Both the position numbers and the translations under genes were made by a program. DNA of 64,000 bases, taken from NCBI GenBank assembly GCA_037043015.1, contig CM073330.1, forward strand, positions 9,814,512 to 9,878,511, read 5' to 3'. Shown here piece after piece: positions 1-11,540 of the stretch (position 1 is the stretch's first letter; each line of letters begins with the position of its first letter). The notes beneath the pieces were generated by a model. The model did no database searches, was not told where the DNA came from, and saw only the letters and a list, made by a program, of their open reading frames with translations. This DNA is from Bryum argenteum. Its lineage: Eukaryota > Streptophyta > Bryopsida > Bryales > Bryaceae.

Positions 1-219
1 GATGCACAGATTTAATACCTAGTCTCACAGTGAGTGTATTTTGATGCAACAGTCACGGCAACAGTTGGTGTATGAATACCAGCCAGATGAAATAGATGCT
101 GTTTGAGTATGATTGTTTGCGTTGACACCAATTGCACTTCACATTCGTTTGTGCAAGTCAGGAGATTCAGCACATCGATGAAGGAGGATACGATTACCAC
201 GATTCAAGGTCGGATTGTT

Positions 220-268
220 TACCCCATAAGCGTCGCGGCAGGTATGTACACTAAGCTGACATATATTC
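220..268 (+). promoter_or_regulatory. U5 snRNA promoter (copy 1)
   Basis: A block containing ACCCCATAAG (221-230) followed about 37 bp later by ATATATT (261-267) sits upstream of the U5 RNA. The same block and spacing occur upstream of the second U5 copy. Plant pol II snRNA genes use an upstream element (consensus RTCCCACATCG) about four helical turns before a TATA box. Only the CCCATA core of the upstream element is recognisable here, so it is a divergent version. Confidence 0.55.
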
Positions 269-290
269 TTCTCTGAAGTCGTCGATCAAC

Positions 291-410
291 ACAGAGCCGG
301 GTGCTCAGCACAGAGCGAACTATTCTTTCGCCTTTTACTAAAGAATACCGTGCGCGGGCTACACTTACCGGCATACCCCATTTTTTGGACTGCCCCTTCA
401 CCGGGGCCCA
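291..410 (+). ncRNA. U5: U5 spliceosomal snRNA, copy 1
   Basis: U5 holds the exon ends in the spliceosome through an invariant loop. That loop, CGCCTTTTACTAAAG, is intact at 329-343, flanked by the plant-type context GCGAACTATTCTTT and AAGAATACCGTG. A Sm-protein site ATTTTTTGG lies at about 380-388. It is followed by a GC-rich terminal stem-loop (GCCCC, loop TTCAC, CGGGGC). The basal stem GCCGG...CCGGC also closes, but the middle of the long stem has mismatches that copy 2 lacks. The 5' end is inferred as about 30 nt after the TATA-like box and could be off by several bases. The 3' flank CATCAATAAAACC is shared with copy 2. Confidence 0.87.
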
Positions 411-1005
411 TCAATAAAACCAGAACTGGAAGGGCATGAGCTGTTTACTCGGAATACTCCGTGCCATTTCTCTCACATCTGAATCTCAGTATGAATTTCA
501 ATCCACATTGGTGAAGTTTTCAGTGTTAATTGTTGGCCTTCCACCACCCATGCCCCGAATTAGATATGTACAGTATTTTGCAAGTTATATATATGCAGAA
601 TTATTTAAACAGAGGTTTATTACAAATTTTCGCATATCTGAACCTCGATATCGCCTTCTTGGCGTTAGGGAGACGGTTAGGAAGGGCTCCTGTTATTCAG
701 ATTGGAATACAGATGACAAAATGTTCAAGATTTAGGGTTCATCACCGATGGAGGTTAAATGAATCAGGGGCTTGTCACTGAGTTTCGGAGCGCTTTGAAT
801 TACGAAGTTTGTATAGTTAGGGTACTTCCGTTCCACCCGTGTATCGATTTGAATCTGTATAAAATCTTACAGTTTCATGCATGTGAACAACGATTTTAAA
901 TAATTCTGCATATCGATAATTTGGTTTTGTATACTCAGGTTTGGTTCATGGTAAAGGTGCGTGAGGTAAGCGTAAATCCAGCACAAGAAGAGTGGTTAGA
1001 CATAT
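411..1005. other. Spacer between U5 and U1 genes, no gene seen
   Basis: Mixed-composition sequence without a convincing coding region, RNA or repeat. Open frames of up to 99 codons here have no recognisable domain, and I treat them as chance. Confidence 0.5.
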
Positions 1006-1047
1006 GTCCCATATCGGTGGCCTATGGGTTGCATTAGCCATACAAGT
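1006..1047 (+). promoter_or_regulatory. U1 snRNA promoter: upstream element plus TATA-like box
   Basis: GTCCCATATCG at 1006-1016 matches 10 of 11 positions of the plant snRNA upstream element (RTCCCACATCG). A TATA-like CATACAAG lies at 1039-1046, about 30 nt before the predicted U1 start. This spacing is the one expected for pol II-transcribed plant snRNA genes. Confidence 0.75.
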
Positions 1048-1069
1048 AGAGGGGAGTCCGGCACTTTCA

Positions 1070-1225
1070 TCACTTACCTGGGCGGGGTCAATCCATGATC
1101 CGGAAGGTGGATGGCCTAGGGAAGCCTGCCCCATTGCACTTCGGGCCGGGCGACTCTAGTGTCTTCCTACGGGAGGTACACACGTCATAATTTGTGGCAG
1201 CGGGGGCTCGCGTTCGCGCGGCCCT
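1070..1225 (+). ncRNA. U1: U1 spliceosomal snRNA
   Basis: U1 base-pairs with 5' splice sites. The 5' end reads TCACTTACCTGG, containing the ACTTACCTG that pairs with the donor. It is followed by GGCGGGGTCAATCC, the stem-loop I segment GATCCGGAAGGTGG (U1-70K site), and ATTGCACTTC in the stem-loop II loop (U1A site). A Sm site AATTTGTGG lies at 1189-1197. The terminal stem-loop has a TTCG tetraloop (CTCGCGTTCGCGCGG). The length of about 156 nt fits plant U1. The second base of the usual AUACUUACC start appears changed (UCACUUACC), so the exact first nucleotide is uncertain. Confidence 0.92.
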
Positions 1226-1720
1226 CACCAACACCAAAACCCTAAATCGGAGCTTCTTCACTCAAAAATCACAAACTGAATGGTCTTTCTTTGACTGGAA
1301 TTGATATTCGATGATCTGTTTGTTCCTGCGACATTTCCGGCGCAAGTAGAGAAATGTCGCATTGCCACAGCATTGGTTCATTATATCTTCAATTTGTGAT
1401 TTCAAACTTTGTATCAGGATCCGAACAGGACTTATTTCAAAGCTGACACTCCCCACAAATATTCGCAGATTGAATACCTGTTCGGTGACTGCTGAAGCAG
1501 TGACTGTTTTGTTTTTTTTTCTTTTCTGCAACTGAGAGATTGCTTCATTACCACGAAAACAGGGACGACGAAAAATGCAAGACAATAGTGAATGTTGCAG
1601 ATCATGCATGGGGAGGTTGATGGATTAATTTTTTTGCGTCGGCCAGGAAGCGATAACACCATCGGAGGGCATTGGAGCCTTAAGATTTTCAAATCTATCA
1701 TTGAGATGTGTATATGACTA
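1226..1720. other. Spacer between U1 and second U5, no gene seen
   Basis: No recognisable gene. The minus-strand open frames here (up to 115 codons) show no domain and overlap each other. Confidence 0.5.
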
Positions 1721-1721
1721 G

Positions 1722-1771
1722 TTTACCCCATAACAGTTGCAGCAGGCACTCACACTGAGCGTGTATATAAG
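1722..1771 (+). promoter_or_regulatory. U5 snRNA promoter (copy 2)
   Basis: TTTACCCCATAA (1722-1733) and a clear TATATAA (1764-1770) have the same arrangement as copy 1. The TATA box is closer to consensus than that of copy 1. Confidence 0.6.
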
Positions 1772-1795
1772 CTGACTCTCGAGAAGTCCACAGAC

Positions 1796-1914
1796 ACGGA
1801 GCCGGGTGCTCAGCACAGAGCGAACTATTCTTTCGCCTTTTACTAAAGAATACCGTGTGCTGGGTACACTGACCGGCATACCCCTTTTTTTGGACTGCCC
1901 CCTCACCGGGGCCC
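1796..1914 (+). ncRNA. U5: U5 spliceosomal snRNA, copy 2
   Basis: The U5 loop CGCCTTTTACTAAAG is at 1834-1848, inside a long stem. CTCAGCAC on the 5' side pairs fully (one G-U) with GTGCTGGG on the 3' side, and GCCGG with CCGGC at the base. The Sm-like tract is CTTTTTTTGG, lacking the usual A before the U run. The 3' stem-loop GCCCC...GGGGC is intact. Sequence identity with copy 1 is high from the promoter to just past the RNA, so the whole gene unit was duplicated. Which copy is expressed cannot be read from sequence. Confidence 0.87.
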
Positions 1915-2521
1915 ATCAATAAAACCGAAATTGCAAGGATCGGAGTCGAAAACCTCCAGGATACTCACGTTACGTCTCATTACCCGATTTACACACTAGA
2001 AACCGCACAAATCCTCTTCCGATTGTTCCGGTTCGAGCTTAGTCACTTTCTAGCTCTCCCAAGTGTTGACATTCTAAAACCGCAGTACGTGTTTGAGAGA
2101 ACATAACTGAAATGAGCATTCACAAGTTTTAGAGCTGAGAAAATGATACTGTCATCGATTCTATCAAGCACAGATTGACTCCCGGAAGATGTTTGTTTTG
2201 AGGGAACATAAGAGGAAAACTGATAGTTCATGCTGTGCCAATAAAATCATTTATCATAGAACTAAGAGGACAGGTAATGTAAAACGATGTGAGAGCTGGT
2301 ACCAGAAGATGAGTAATGAGTGCAATCTCCTCGACGAGTTACAAAGCAACTCATCTTGCCGGGAATTGGTAACAGCAACTAGGGTTTCCTTCTCAATGAG
2401 GTGCAAATTGATGAATATTAAGGATCATGTGGGACGTTTGGTGATTGTGGGCAGATGGTTACACGGCAACGGAAGCTGGAACCCAGTCAACCCACTGCTC
2501 TGTGACGGATTGTTGAGTGAC
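1915..2521. other. Spacer after snRNA cluster, no gene seen
   Basis: No RNA gene or repeat recognised. A plus-strand open frame runs through 2189-2611, but only its end (from about 2522) has a recognisable motif; see the next entry. Confidence 0.45.
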
Positions 2522-3474
2522 CGAGTTTATGATGTCACGCCTCTCATTGATGAAAAGCCTCCTCTGCATGCTTCGCGAGGTCAGAGCTTTGCAATAGGCT
2601 TGTTTCTCTAGCAGGTTAATGCAGGGCCTTTGAGCATGAATGAGTGTGTTTGGTGCTGTCCATCATCATGGATGCTGGCAGCGACATCAGTCACTGGTTT
2701 GAGCCACGCACATTTGATGCTGATGAGAAACAGATCGATGTGGAGGTTCTTCTGTGGTTTCCTCCCGTCATGGATATCAATACCTACTTCACTCCTCAGG
2801 TGCGTACGTACTCCCCTCCACTTCCAAGGTATAGCCTCATTTACCATCTTGCCTCCTTTATTGTGCCCTACACAAGGCACTTATGAAGCTTAAGTACATG
2901 GTCGTGGTCTACTCATCAAAGGTTAGAATCACACTCTCTAGTTCAATTGCTTCGTGAATACAACCAGTTTGTGTATATGGTTCATTGGTGCTTGAAATCG
3001 CTAGGGTAAACCGCCCTGGTAGGTCGATAAAAATATGGAAATTTGTATGCCTTCGATGTAGCAGGAAATGGACGAAATTGATGAGATGAAATGCGATTTA
3101 CATATGAAATGCAAACAAGTTTTTCAGGAATGTGGCAATCGAGATTGTCCTTGATTGCTTTTGAAATTGGAGTACGATAATTAGCATTCAGGAAACTTCC
3201 TTTTGGATTTGTATTGAATGTGGTTCATACGTTAGAATTTATGATGTTTTTATCTCGGGTGTTACAAGTGAAATTCATACCCGGAGCTTCTTCTCCCAGT
3301 ACCCCATGTCCAGCAACCTCCGCACCTTGCCCATCAAGCAATCAGACAACAAACTGGCTCAGAAAGCCCCTGTTACTCTCGATTTCCCACAATAAATTCT
3401 CTGCGCTCAGGATAATCAGTCAAAGCGCAGTGGACCGAAGCAGTTACATATCTAAGGCACCAGGATCAACATGA
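2522..3474 (+). pseudogene. Fragment resembling CYB5D1-type cytochrome-b5 protein
   Basis: Three separated stretches recall, in the right order, the conserved parts of cytochrome b5 domain-containing protein 1. RVYDVTPLIDE is at 2522-2554. DAGSDISHWFEPRTFD, followed further on by TYFTPQ and a possible GTGCGT donor, lies at about 2672-2806. A weaker stretch with NWLRKP and LRIIS is at about 3345-3420. The family pattern is ...VYDLTxL...AGxDISHWFDPKT...TPxGRF...WxxxFGKPWW...IRIIN. CYB5D1 proteins are linked to motile cilia, so a homologue is plausible in a plant with swimming sperm. I could not build continuous exons, and the parts after HWFE are poorly conserved. This is either a decayed copy or a strongly diverged gene. 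The alignment is from memory. Confidence 0.4.
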
Positions 3475-4078
3475 TCACTGCAGCCCCCATGCTGATAACC
3501 GCCGTTATCCTTCCCCAAGCAGTGCAAAATTGCAGATTCTCTGTCCCACGTTTAACTTTGAACCATCATCAAGCAGGTTACCTGTTCGATGTGGAACCAA
3601 CTGACAGATGCGATTCATTCAATTGAAGTGCAACTCATTTCTGTTCACAGCCAACAAGTGCACTTCATTCGTGTGTAAGTAGTCACCATGGTTCAACTAG
3701 ACTTGATGCCATAACACACAACATGGACCGAGCATGGCCATGACAAGAATTGAGCTCTGCAACGAAATGATTCAAGAGAGACGAGCCGTAGAAAATTGTT
3801 TCATCATATATTGATCTTCCCCAATGTGGAGAGGGTGTGAAGCAGGTGAGAGACAGAGAATACAGCTAAAGCCTAATCCTACCTTTAAAAATACAACGAT
3901 CCGGACTTACAAACAGATTACACTCCGTTGCGAACTGCGCCTTCTTCACTCCATACATGCTCTTTAATATCACTTGGCTGGCTAACTGCGTCGAGACGCT
4001 TATTTTTTGTTTCAGCAGGTGCAAAGAAGTCCCTGCTAATCCGGATGAATCTATACACGTTGTACATATTTTAGTCAG
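3475..4078. other. Downstream flank of minus-strand gene
   Basis: This is the 3' side of the large minus-strand gene and should include its 3' UTR. No other gene or repeat is recognised. Confidence 0.45.
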
Positions 4079-7000
4079 TCAGTAAAATGAATCAGCTCCA
4101 TTTCGTGTGTCTTGAGAGAGCATGGATCGGGCTTCTGCGACCGAGCGTGGTGGCTCTAAGTCCTTCTCCTGTAGTGCACGCCCTTGTAATCTTTGCATTT
4201 GTGATGCAAAGATATCATCTAATATCTGCAAAATAACGTCAATATTTTAGTTATTACCCGTCGTGTACTGAGGGACCCCCCCCCCCCCGAAGGAAAAGTG
4301 GAAAGAATGAAACTACTCACTCCAAGGGCAAGCGTCGTGCTCTTGTACCAAAGCTTGTTTCCCTTCCTGCTCTCTAGAAACTGAAGTACATCCTGCAGGA
4401 AAATCAGAAGGATAACAGTGAGCAGAGGAGGCAGATTTCCACGAAGAGCGGCAGTTGAACTGACAGTAAGAAGATGGAGAGAGAAGGACATGCTTACTCG
4501 GGCCATTCTGTCCCAATATCCTCGACAAACAGCAACGAAGACACGTGGAGTGAACACATCGTGCAGGTGAGAGATTGTCTCTTCCAGTTGAGCAGTCAGT
4601 GGTTGCATTCGTTCACGTATATCGGATGCACCCCCAGCTTCTCGTGTGTCCTGAAGAATCCTTTTCAATTTGGTTGCGTTGTGAAGTCTTGACTGTAAGC
4701 AATCCAGCACCCAATGTAAGCACTCACTTATATAGGAGGAGAAATTAACATTGGAAGTTGAAGTACAAGGGTCGGCTGTGAAACTTACATTCTCAGCCAA
4801 CTTCTCAACAATAGCCTGTAAGAAGTTTTTGTACTTAGCACGAAGCTCAATCGTGACCTCGTTGTGCCGCTCTCCAAACACGGCTCCACCTTGGCTAGCT
4901 CCTGGGAGACACTCAGCCCAGGCCTTCATTTGCACCTCTATTTTCGGACGCAAAGTGTCTAACAATCGCTTTATGGTGTTTAGCATTACTCCTAGCTGCA
5001 ACATATCCATCATCGTTGTTAGTTCATGCACAGAGTCGCGTCATAGACGATCTATTGGATTTAGAACGAGTTAGAGGACCTGATTCGGTGCAGAATATAT
5101 GGTTGGTTTCTGGCGACGTGTTAGTTTCTGCATATACTGCAGACTGAACTTCTTCGGCACAAGAAGATCCTTCAGAGGAGCAAGCAACTCAGCATATTGC
5201 TTCTCTAAAGTCGTAACCGCGGCTCGTTCGACGTCTGCCATAGCCTGCGAACTCACAGAACGAAGTTTAGTATATGCATCACCGAGTTTGTGTCATAAGA
5301 AAGACATGAAGATGAGACGTTTACATGTTCCAACGGAATTGTGTATTCTGGCCACCGGTGAATAATGACATCATATTCATTAAGAGTCTCCTTGATCCGA
5401 TCGTACACTTCTTCCACAAATGAAGAAGTATTGTGTTGTGTAGTTACCCCTGTACACCGTTCCTGTGTCCAGGCATTAGATCAAGGTCAGTCTTGGCATT
5501 GATGATGGGCATTTGATGATGGGCATCAGTTATAATCTATCATTGAGAAATCATTACCAAGTAACAACCTGAAACTTAAGTTGAAAAATGGTTACTCACT
5601 TTATCAAACTTGCAGAAGTCCAAAAGGTTAAGCCGTTTGTCTTGAATCCAGAGCACAACGTACAAGTGGAACAGTTCCTTTGCATCCACTCCTTTCTCTG
5701 ACCTACATATTCTCAATATAACTCATCATGAATACTGCATCAGTGGCAAGGATTCCTACTCAAGACAGAGCGTCAGCGGCTTCACGTATAGATGATCAGA
5801 ATCGACGTAATCATATTTACCTGATATTCCAAGAAATTAAATCACGTTGGAAATCAGCTGTGGCAAGCAAGAGATCCGTCACAGGAGGGGATGGAGATGA
5901 TGGTGGACAAGCGACAAGGAAAATGCGTAGTCTGTTGGCCAGCTCCACACCATAGATCCCTGCTGTGATGTTCTGGAGATCGATGCAACTGCAGCAGAAG
6001 TTGGAGAAATTAGTGAGATGGGAACTGGAAGACGTCCCAGGTAGGTGCAAAAACTGTACTAGTGCGCTCAAGGAAATTCATCTGAGGTCGCAGCCACTGA
6101 CCTGGGGAGAACATTTTTGTTGTGAATCTCGATGTCAGTGCGCACTTCACAACTGATATTCAAGCACAGCGCTTTCATCTTCTGATAAGCAGTAGACATA
6201 CTGAGGGGATCCATTAAGAATCCTTCGCTGTTGCTGGAGACATATTCTTCAGTTTCCATCATGTGTCTCTTGCACCTCTTCCACGCCCCTCTCTGCCGCA
6301 TGACACAATCCAGAACCAGCTTGGGTAAGCCGCAATATTGAACTTAACATTATACTCTGCGATCTTCTCGAACAGGCCATCACCAAAGGGGAAGATAGTA
6401 GAAAGAGGCAACGATTGGACCCTGCTGGACTCTTATCAACTAGATTTCAGAAGCCAGTCAATGAGATCCTTGAATCACTAACCTTGAAATACTTCTGAAG
6501 CGTAGTCTGCGCTTCGAGACTCAGGATGTCGTGCATCAAGGTGAACAACTGAACTGCAGGCTTTACTGCAGGGGCCACAGATCCTGTAGCAGGTGCGAAG
6601 GTCTCTGCTAGACCGGAGGTGGACGCCTCATCTAAAGCCTTGTAGTTCTCAAAAACCAGAGCTAACAGTTGTTCTATCTGCTCTTCAACTTCTACCAGAA
6701 TTCGCTTCTGCATGAAGGCAAAAAAATGTTCAGTAGAACTTCAGTACGTGATGGGCCACTTTCGGGTTGAATGTGAAAGAGTGAGGCCACGCCTTCAGGA
6801 AACTGAGATCTGTATCTTCGTTACGTACGGTTCGACGAAGGCAAATCGAATGTAGAAAGAATACGCACCTCTTGTCGGTTGAGAGAATTCTCATCGCGGG
6901 CCTTAAAGATGGGTTGAAGAAGTTCATGGATGAGCACGAGGCAGTCCTCTGTTGGAGTAGCTATCTCCATTACGCAAGCCAGATATCTAAACAAAAACAT

Positions 7001-10000
7001 ACACTCCTTAGAGCAAGCATTCAAGGATTGACTGGAAAATTACATTCTTATGGACTTCAGCATGCATCACCAAGTACGCAAAGCCTTTCGTTGTTGGGCT
7101 TCTGGTGAATTTTATGGAAATCTTAGGAATCTTGCACGTACCTCAATTTGGTGTAAGACTCTGAAACGCCATAGCAGGAAGCAAATTCACCTAGAAGCCA
7201 TAACCAGGAACCTTGCAGCCTCAGGTTGAATCGTTGAAACTTTTGAACACGCATGGCCACGTCTAGCACTATGTCGTAAGCTCTGGTCTCACCAACAGGG
7301 CCCCACTACATTCACCACAAAGGGAACACAGGTGTAAGGTCCTCATATATGTCAGCACAAGATGTCATCGCTCAGTAAATGTAAATACCTCATCTCTCAG
7401 TAATTGTTCGCCGCGGAATGTTGGAGGATCGAGAATTCGGATCACTTTTAGAGTCGCATACCTTAGATGAGGAGTCAGGTGATTCTGTGGTATGATGCAG
7501 AAATAGCTGGACTTTGCCCACACACTCATGATCGCCACCATTGAATATTCCATACCATTGCACTCGCTCATTCTGCTTCAGTCAGATTGGAATCGCTGGT
7601 TAAATACCGCTTAGAGTATCTCATCTCTTCGGGATGAACCCTTAGCAAAGAAAGCGATACAGAATCCAGAGAATGATAGGGCAATGCACTGACCGGATCA
7701 TCACTGATAGATGCAACGGGAATGTTAAGTCGACCTTGAGAAACGCCCTTCGCATCCTGTATTTCCATGAGCAATTCATCTCCAGAACCCTCGGGAAGCC
7801 TGCCCAAAGAAGACGGACATTCCAGATCAATTCCAGTTACCCCAAACGGCATTTAGAAGACAATAAACTGCGGCAAGCACGCTGGAGCGAAACACTTCGT
7901 TAAGAGAGGGACTCACAGGACAGTAGTATTCGGAGATCCAGGTTGCACTCGGGCTGCTTCTTCCTCTGGAGAACTCTTCAGTTTGATAACACAAGTGAAA
8001 TTATCTGCGAATAGATAAAAGAAAATCACCGAGTTAGAGAGTTCTCCAATATTAAGACCAGAGTTACACCACAGCGGAATGACACTAATGGTAACAGTAT
8101 CCATTTCACTTCAGATCCCTGTTATACCTGGAGTCGTATCGTTGAGGCCATTCTGACGGAAGCTGTTAACCTTATCTTTCAGAAGTCCAGACATCTGGCG
8201 CATGTAGTGTGCACCGGCGTTGACATATGCAAAGCTCCGTTGCCCCGTGGTATGCCCACGATGGACTGGTTTATTGGTGATGATACGAATTCTCTTCACT
8301 GTCAACAGAGACGTGATTAAACATCAGAATTTCATGACCCTTGCAGACTTTAACACTGAGTAGCTATTAAGCTTTTGATCTCAACGAAGCTTGAAAATTC
8401 CTAGCGAGTGTTACATACATGATGAAATGCAAGAGATAGGGCGACCAGCATAAATGGCGATGATAGACCATTTGCTATTTGACAAGAGATAGAAATTACC
8501 TTGGAGTTTGATACTGCCACTCGTGAGCTTAGGCTTCGCAGCAACAGCAACTTCAACCTCTCCATTTCCTACTTTCCTAATGCCATCCTCCTGAGGCTGC
8601 AGAAGGATCTGTGAAAGTCTGCACAAATCCAGCCACATTCAGATCCTGCAGTAAAGGCTTTCACATTGGTGATGCAGCTATTTCAATCCAAGAAACTACT
8701 GATGCACCGAAAAGCGAGCAATTCCGGGATTCTGAGAAGGGTAAAATTGACTCAAGGGCAATGCACTTACCCGAAGCTGTCTCGTAAAATGGCGCATTCG
8801 GCTTGAAGGAATTCAGGGGCCTCCGTGCACCCACGGGACCATGCTCTCAAACACAACCGCACACAAGCATCGTATGCTATCATTGACTGCCAGGCACCGT
8901 GACCACTGTATCCAGCCAGTTCATACAATTTAGACTTTGATAACTCAACTAACTCGCATGGTAAGAACTCCAGAGGAAAGCAAGTCTCTTGCTCGAGGAC
9001 TCACACCAAAGTCACTAGGAAAGCCACTTAAAACCGGATCTAGGGGTAAAGGGCCTCAGGCTGTGCACGTTATCAACATGAAACTATAGGTTCCACGTTA
9101 AGGAAGCGAGAAACACAATGCAAACAGCACTTTAAGGCACCTTAACCTGTTTGTGATCCTTAGATGATAGTCATTTGAGAAAATATCGTATGTGTTCATC
9201 GATGAGGCATACCTAAGAAAAACTGGAGCCGCAAGAGGCATTACGGAAGTTGGCTGACGACACGAGGCACCTATTTCCTCTGTTGCCATTGTCGAACCGG
9301 ACCTGCACAAGCTTGAACCACTGTATAAGACAATTTATCGGTCCTTGTAACTTCCTCTCTGAAAGCTGAGTTTTCAATCGACATCCAATAAGTGGAAAAA
9401 TGCGTGATAATATCGTCCAACATGGCTAGCTTAGAGAAGATGTGATAAAGTTGTTGAAGCATGTTCCGTGGAAGATCACCTCATGCTGGTTTCGAACCGC
9501 TTGGTCGGAGCGCTCTGCTGAAGAGTGCTAGAATCATAGCTAAAAGCCGTATGGGCTGAATACGTTGGAGTGGCAGGGACCTGCTCAGCAGGATCCAACA
9601 CCATACCGTCGAGCATGGGTGGTGCACTTGGCGGCCCAATGATGCCATCTGAGTGACTACGCCGCAAGACCCTCATATCCTCTTTCTTGTCCTGTTCAGT
9701 GTAGACCACATCATAGTTCAAATATCGGTCTTCTGTCTGAAGGGTAGATTATTGCTCAGAAGGCCTCAGAATGCAAGGTCGGAAATGAGATGGCACTTGC
9801 TAACCAGTAACTCGAAGCACACGAATTAAGAAATATCTTCGTGTTATGTGCTTTGGTAACACAAGCAGATTGAATCGCGAAGATGTCAAGAAATAGATTT
9901 TGGTGAATTCAGGGTACGATTGAGCTGGTTTCATCATAGAGTGAAAGTGCACCTTCTCGTCATTGTCAGGCTCCGAGAGCCACTTTCGTGGCGGGGATAG

Positions 10001-11450
10001 AGTGCGAGCAGGAGCTAATAGCTTCGGGACCTTAGTTTCTAGTTTCGTCTCTTTCTCCTCCTTATCAACCTGTAGCAAGGAATCACATGGACATGTCAGG
10101 CGGCTACTTCTAGGAGGATAAGATGCCGAAATTCGTGTTTACAGCATTGCAAATCAGATTTGATCAGATTGCACTCACATATCTCACGAGGCCAGACTCT
10201 GAGCTGAGTCTGAGCTGAGCTAAAGTTCCAGTGCCGCCCTCCAAGGAAGCACGGTATGGGACCCAACCAACGGCACCTTCTTCATCTACGTCATCGTCAT
10301 CGTCGTCGGCTTCGATGTTGCTCGTCTCATCGTCGGAGAGTTCTGTGTCAGAGGAAAGATTTCCGTCATGATGCGACATCCGTGGTGTACCAAGACAGCT
10401 CTTCTTGGAGAGAACTTCATCCCCTTTTTTCACCGACAGAGGCTTTCCATTGGCGTTGTTGTCACCTTGACGTGTCCCGCTCAGAGCAAAGCTATCTCTT
10501 CGATCCTGGTTCTCCTTACCTTCTAAGCTGTTCCTTCTACTCTTCTCATCTTTGCGACCGAAGCTGTCCACCCGCCCAAAACTATCGCGTATTCCAAAGC
10601 TCTCTCTCCTAGCATGCCGATCATAAAATTCTCCCAAATTAAGTGGATCACTTATCTTGGAGTTCCCATTGCTTTTGGCTTCTTTTAGGACGTTGTCTTT
10701 CGCATGGCTAGCCGCGTTGCGAGAATGGCCAATGTTGCTAGGAGACAATCCAGACGATGACACAGGCGAGTAATGGCTAGAGTCTTGTTCGTCTCCGGAT
10801 TCGCAGTCATCATCCTGACCAGGATTGCCAGCCGAAAAGGAGCCTACACTCTCTTCCAGGTCATCTGTGGTATTAGTGGTGCACTCTGAAGGAGTTTGCT
10901 GCTTCAGCAGATCAGAGTGGATGTGTACATGCGACAGTTGAGGAGGAGGCAATCCCCGACTTTTGGCCGGGTTCAAGCGCATTGCGAACTGGCGATCACG
11001 GCGGGTGATGTCAGGGCTGCCCAAAGTAGAAGGTGGAGTACTTGTATTTCTTGCTTGCTCCTGCATGACGAGAACTCAAATCCTCAACTCCATCACCTCG
11101 CTGCCATTCACTATCGACATTGAACGTAGAAATAATCTCTTTTATCGACCAAACAAGCACGTATTCAGCTAGCTGGCTCTCCTAACCGAAAAGAAATGCC
11201 ATTGCACTCTCCTCACCGCTAAGGATAATCAAAGAAGTCTAATCTTGGTATCACTAGACAACCGAGAAAAAAGTGCTCCATGTCCGTAAAAGTTAGCGTG
11301 AAAGAATAAGAGCATATGCACTACGGTGAGCTCCACCTACTAATTCACTGAGCAAGAATTAGTAATCCAAGATATCAAAACAAAAGTCGGCAGAAAACAT
11401 ACCTTCTGGACCCATTGAAGAGCACTTTTATCGAGGCCGTCGGTAAACAT
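4079..11450 (-). CDS. Large plant-specific protein, At4g24610/At5g65440 type
   Basis: Twenty-three exons join in frame with canonical splice sites: 11450-11403, 11060-10179, 10069-9953, 9736-9480, 9358-9303, 8999-8771, 8618-8500, 8298-8128, 8004-7917, 7799-7694, 7572-7462, 7305-7142, 6986-6869, 6707-6483, 6292-6102, 5988-5821, 5702-5600, 5462-5325, 5244-5080, 4995-4789, 4692-4498, 4392-4321, 4225-4079. The product is about 1,358 residues. The start MFTDGLDKSALQWVQK and end EKDLEPPRSVAEARSML match, from memory, the Arabidopsis family of unknown function (roughly 1,150-1,200 residues). Further conserved blocks include KLYELAGYSGHGAWQ, YDACVRLCLRAW, EEQIEQLLALVFENYK, STAYQKMKALCLNI, FLVACPP...ATADFQRDL, RWPEYTIPLE and AVCRGYWDRMA. 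The N-terminal 300 residues are low-complexity: RxSFG-type repeats at about 167-207, then an acidic run. No signal peptide or membrane segment is evident. The end resembles Munc13/MUN-like helical proteins only loosely. All phases fit, so the gene looks intact. Confidence 0.9.
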
Positions 11451-11540
11451 CGTTTTCCGTCACTAGTTCGCAGTGCACATCCCCTACGGAACTTCCAAAG
11501 TCTGTAACGCCGCACTACCTCCTCCGCATCACTCCTCAAC
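11451..11540 (-). other. 5' leader exon of the At4g24610-type gene
   Basis: Upstream of the start codon (11450-11448) the minus strand carries a good 3' splice site, a T-rich tract then CAG, ending at 11541. The 5' untranslated region therefore probably begins in another exon further up and is joined at 11540. The earlier exon and transcription start are not identified. Confidence 0.5.

Noticed and set aside
9359-9462. Extension of exon 5 of the minus-strand gene (frame with KLAMLDDIITHFSTYW)
   Set aside because: The stretch is open but cannot be joined in phase to exon 4. A 116-bp-scale intron with a CTTTCAG acceptor ending at 9359 gives a consistent frame, so I treat it as intron.
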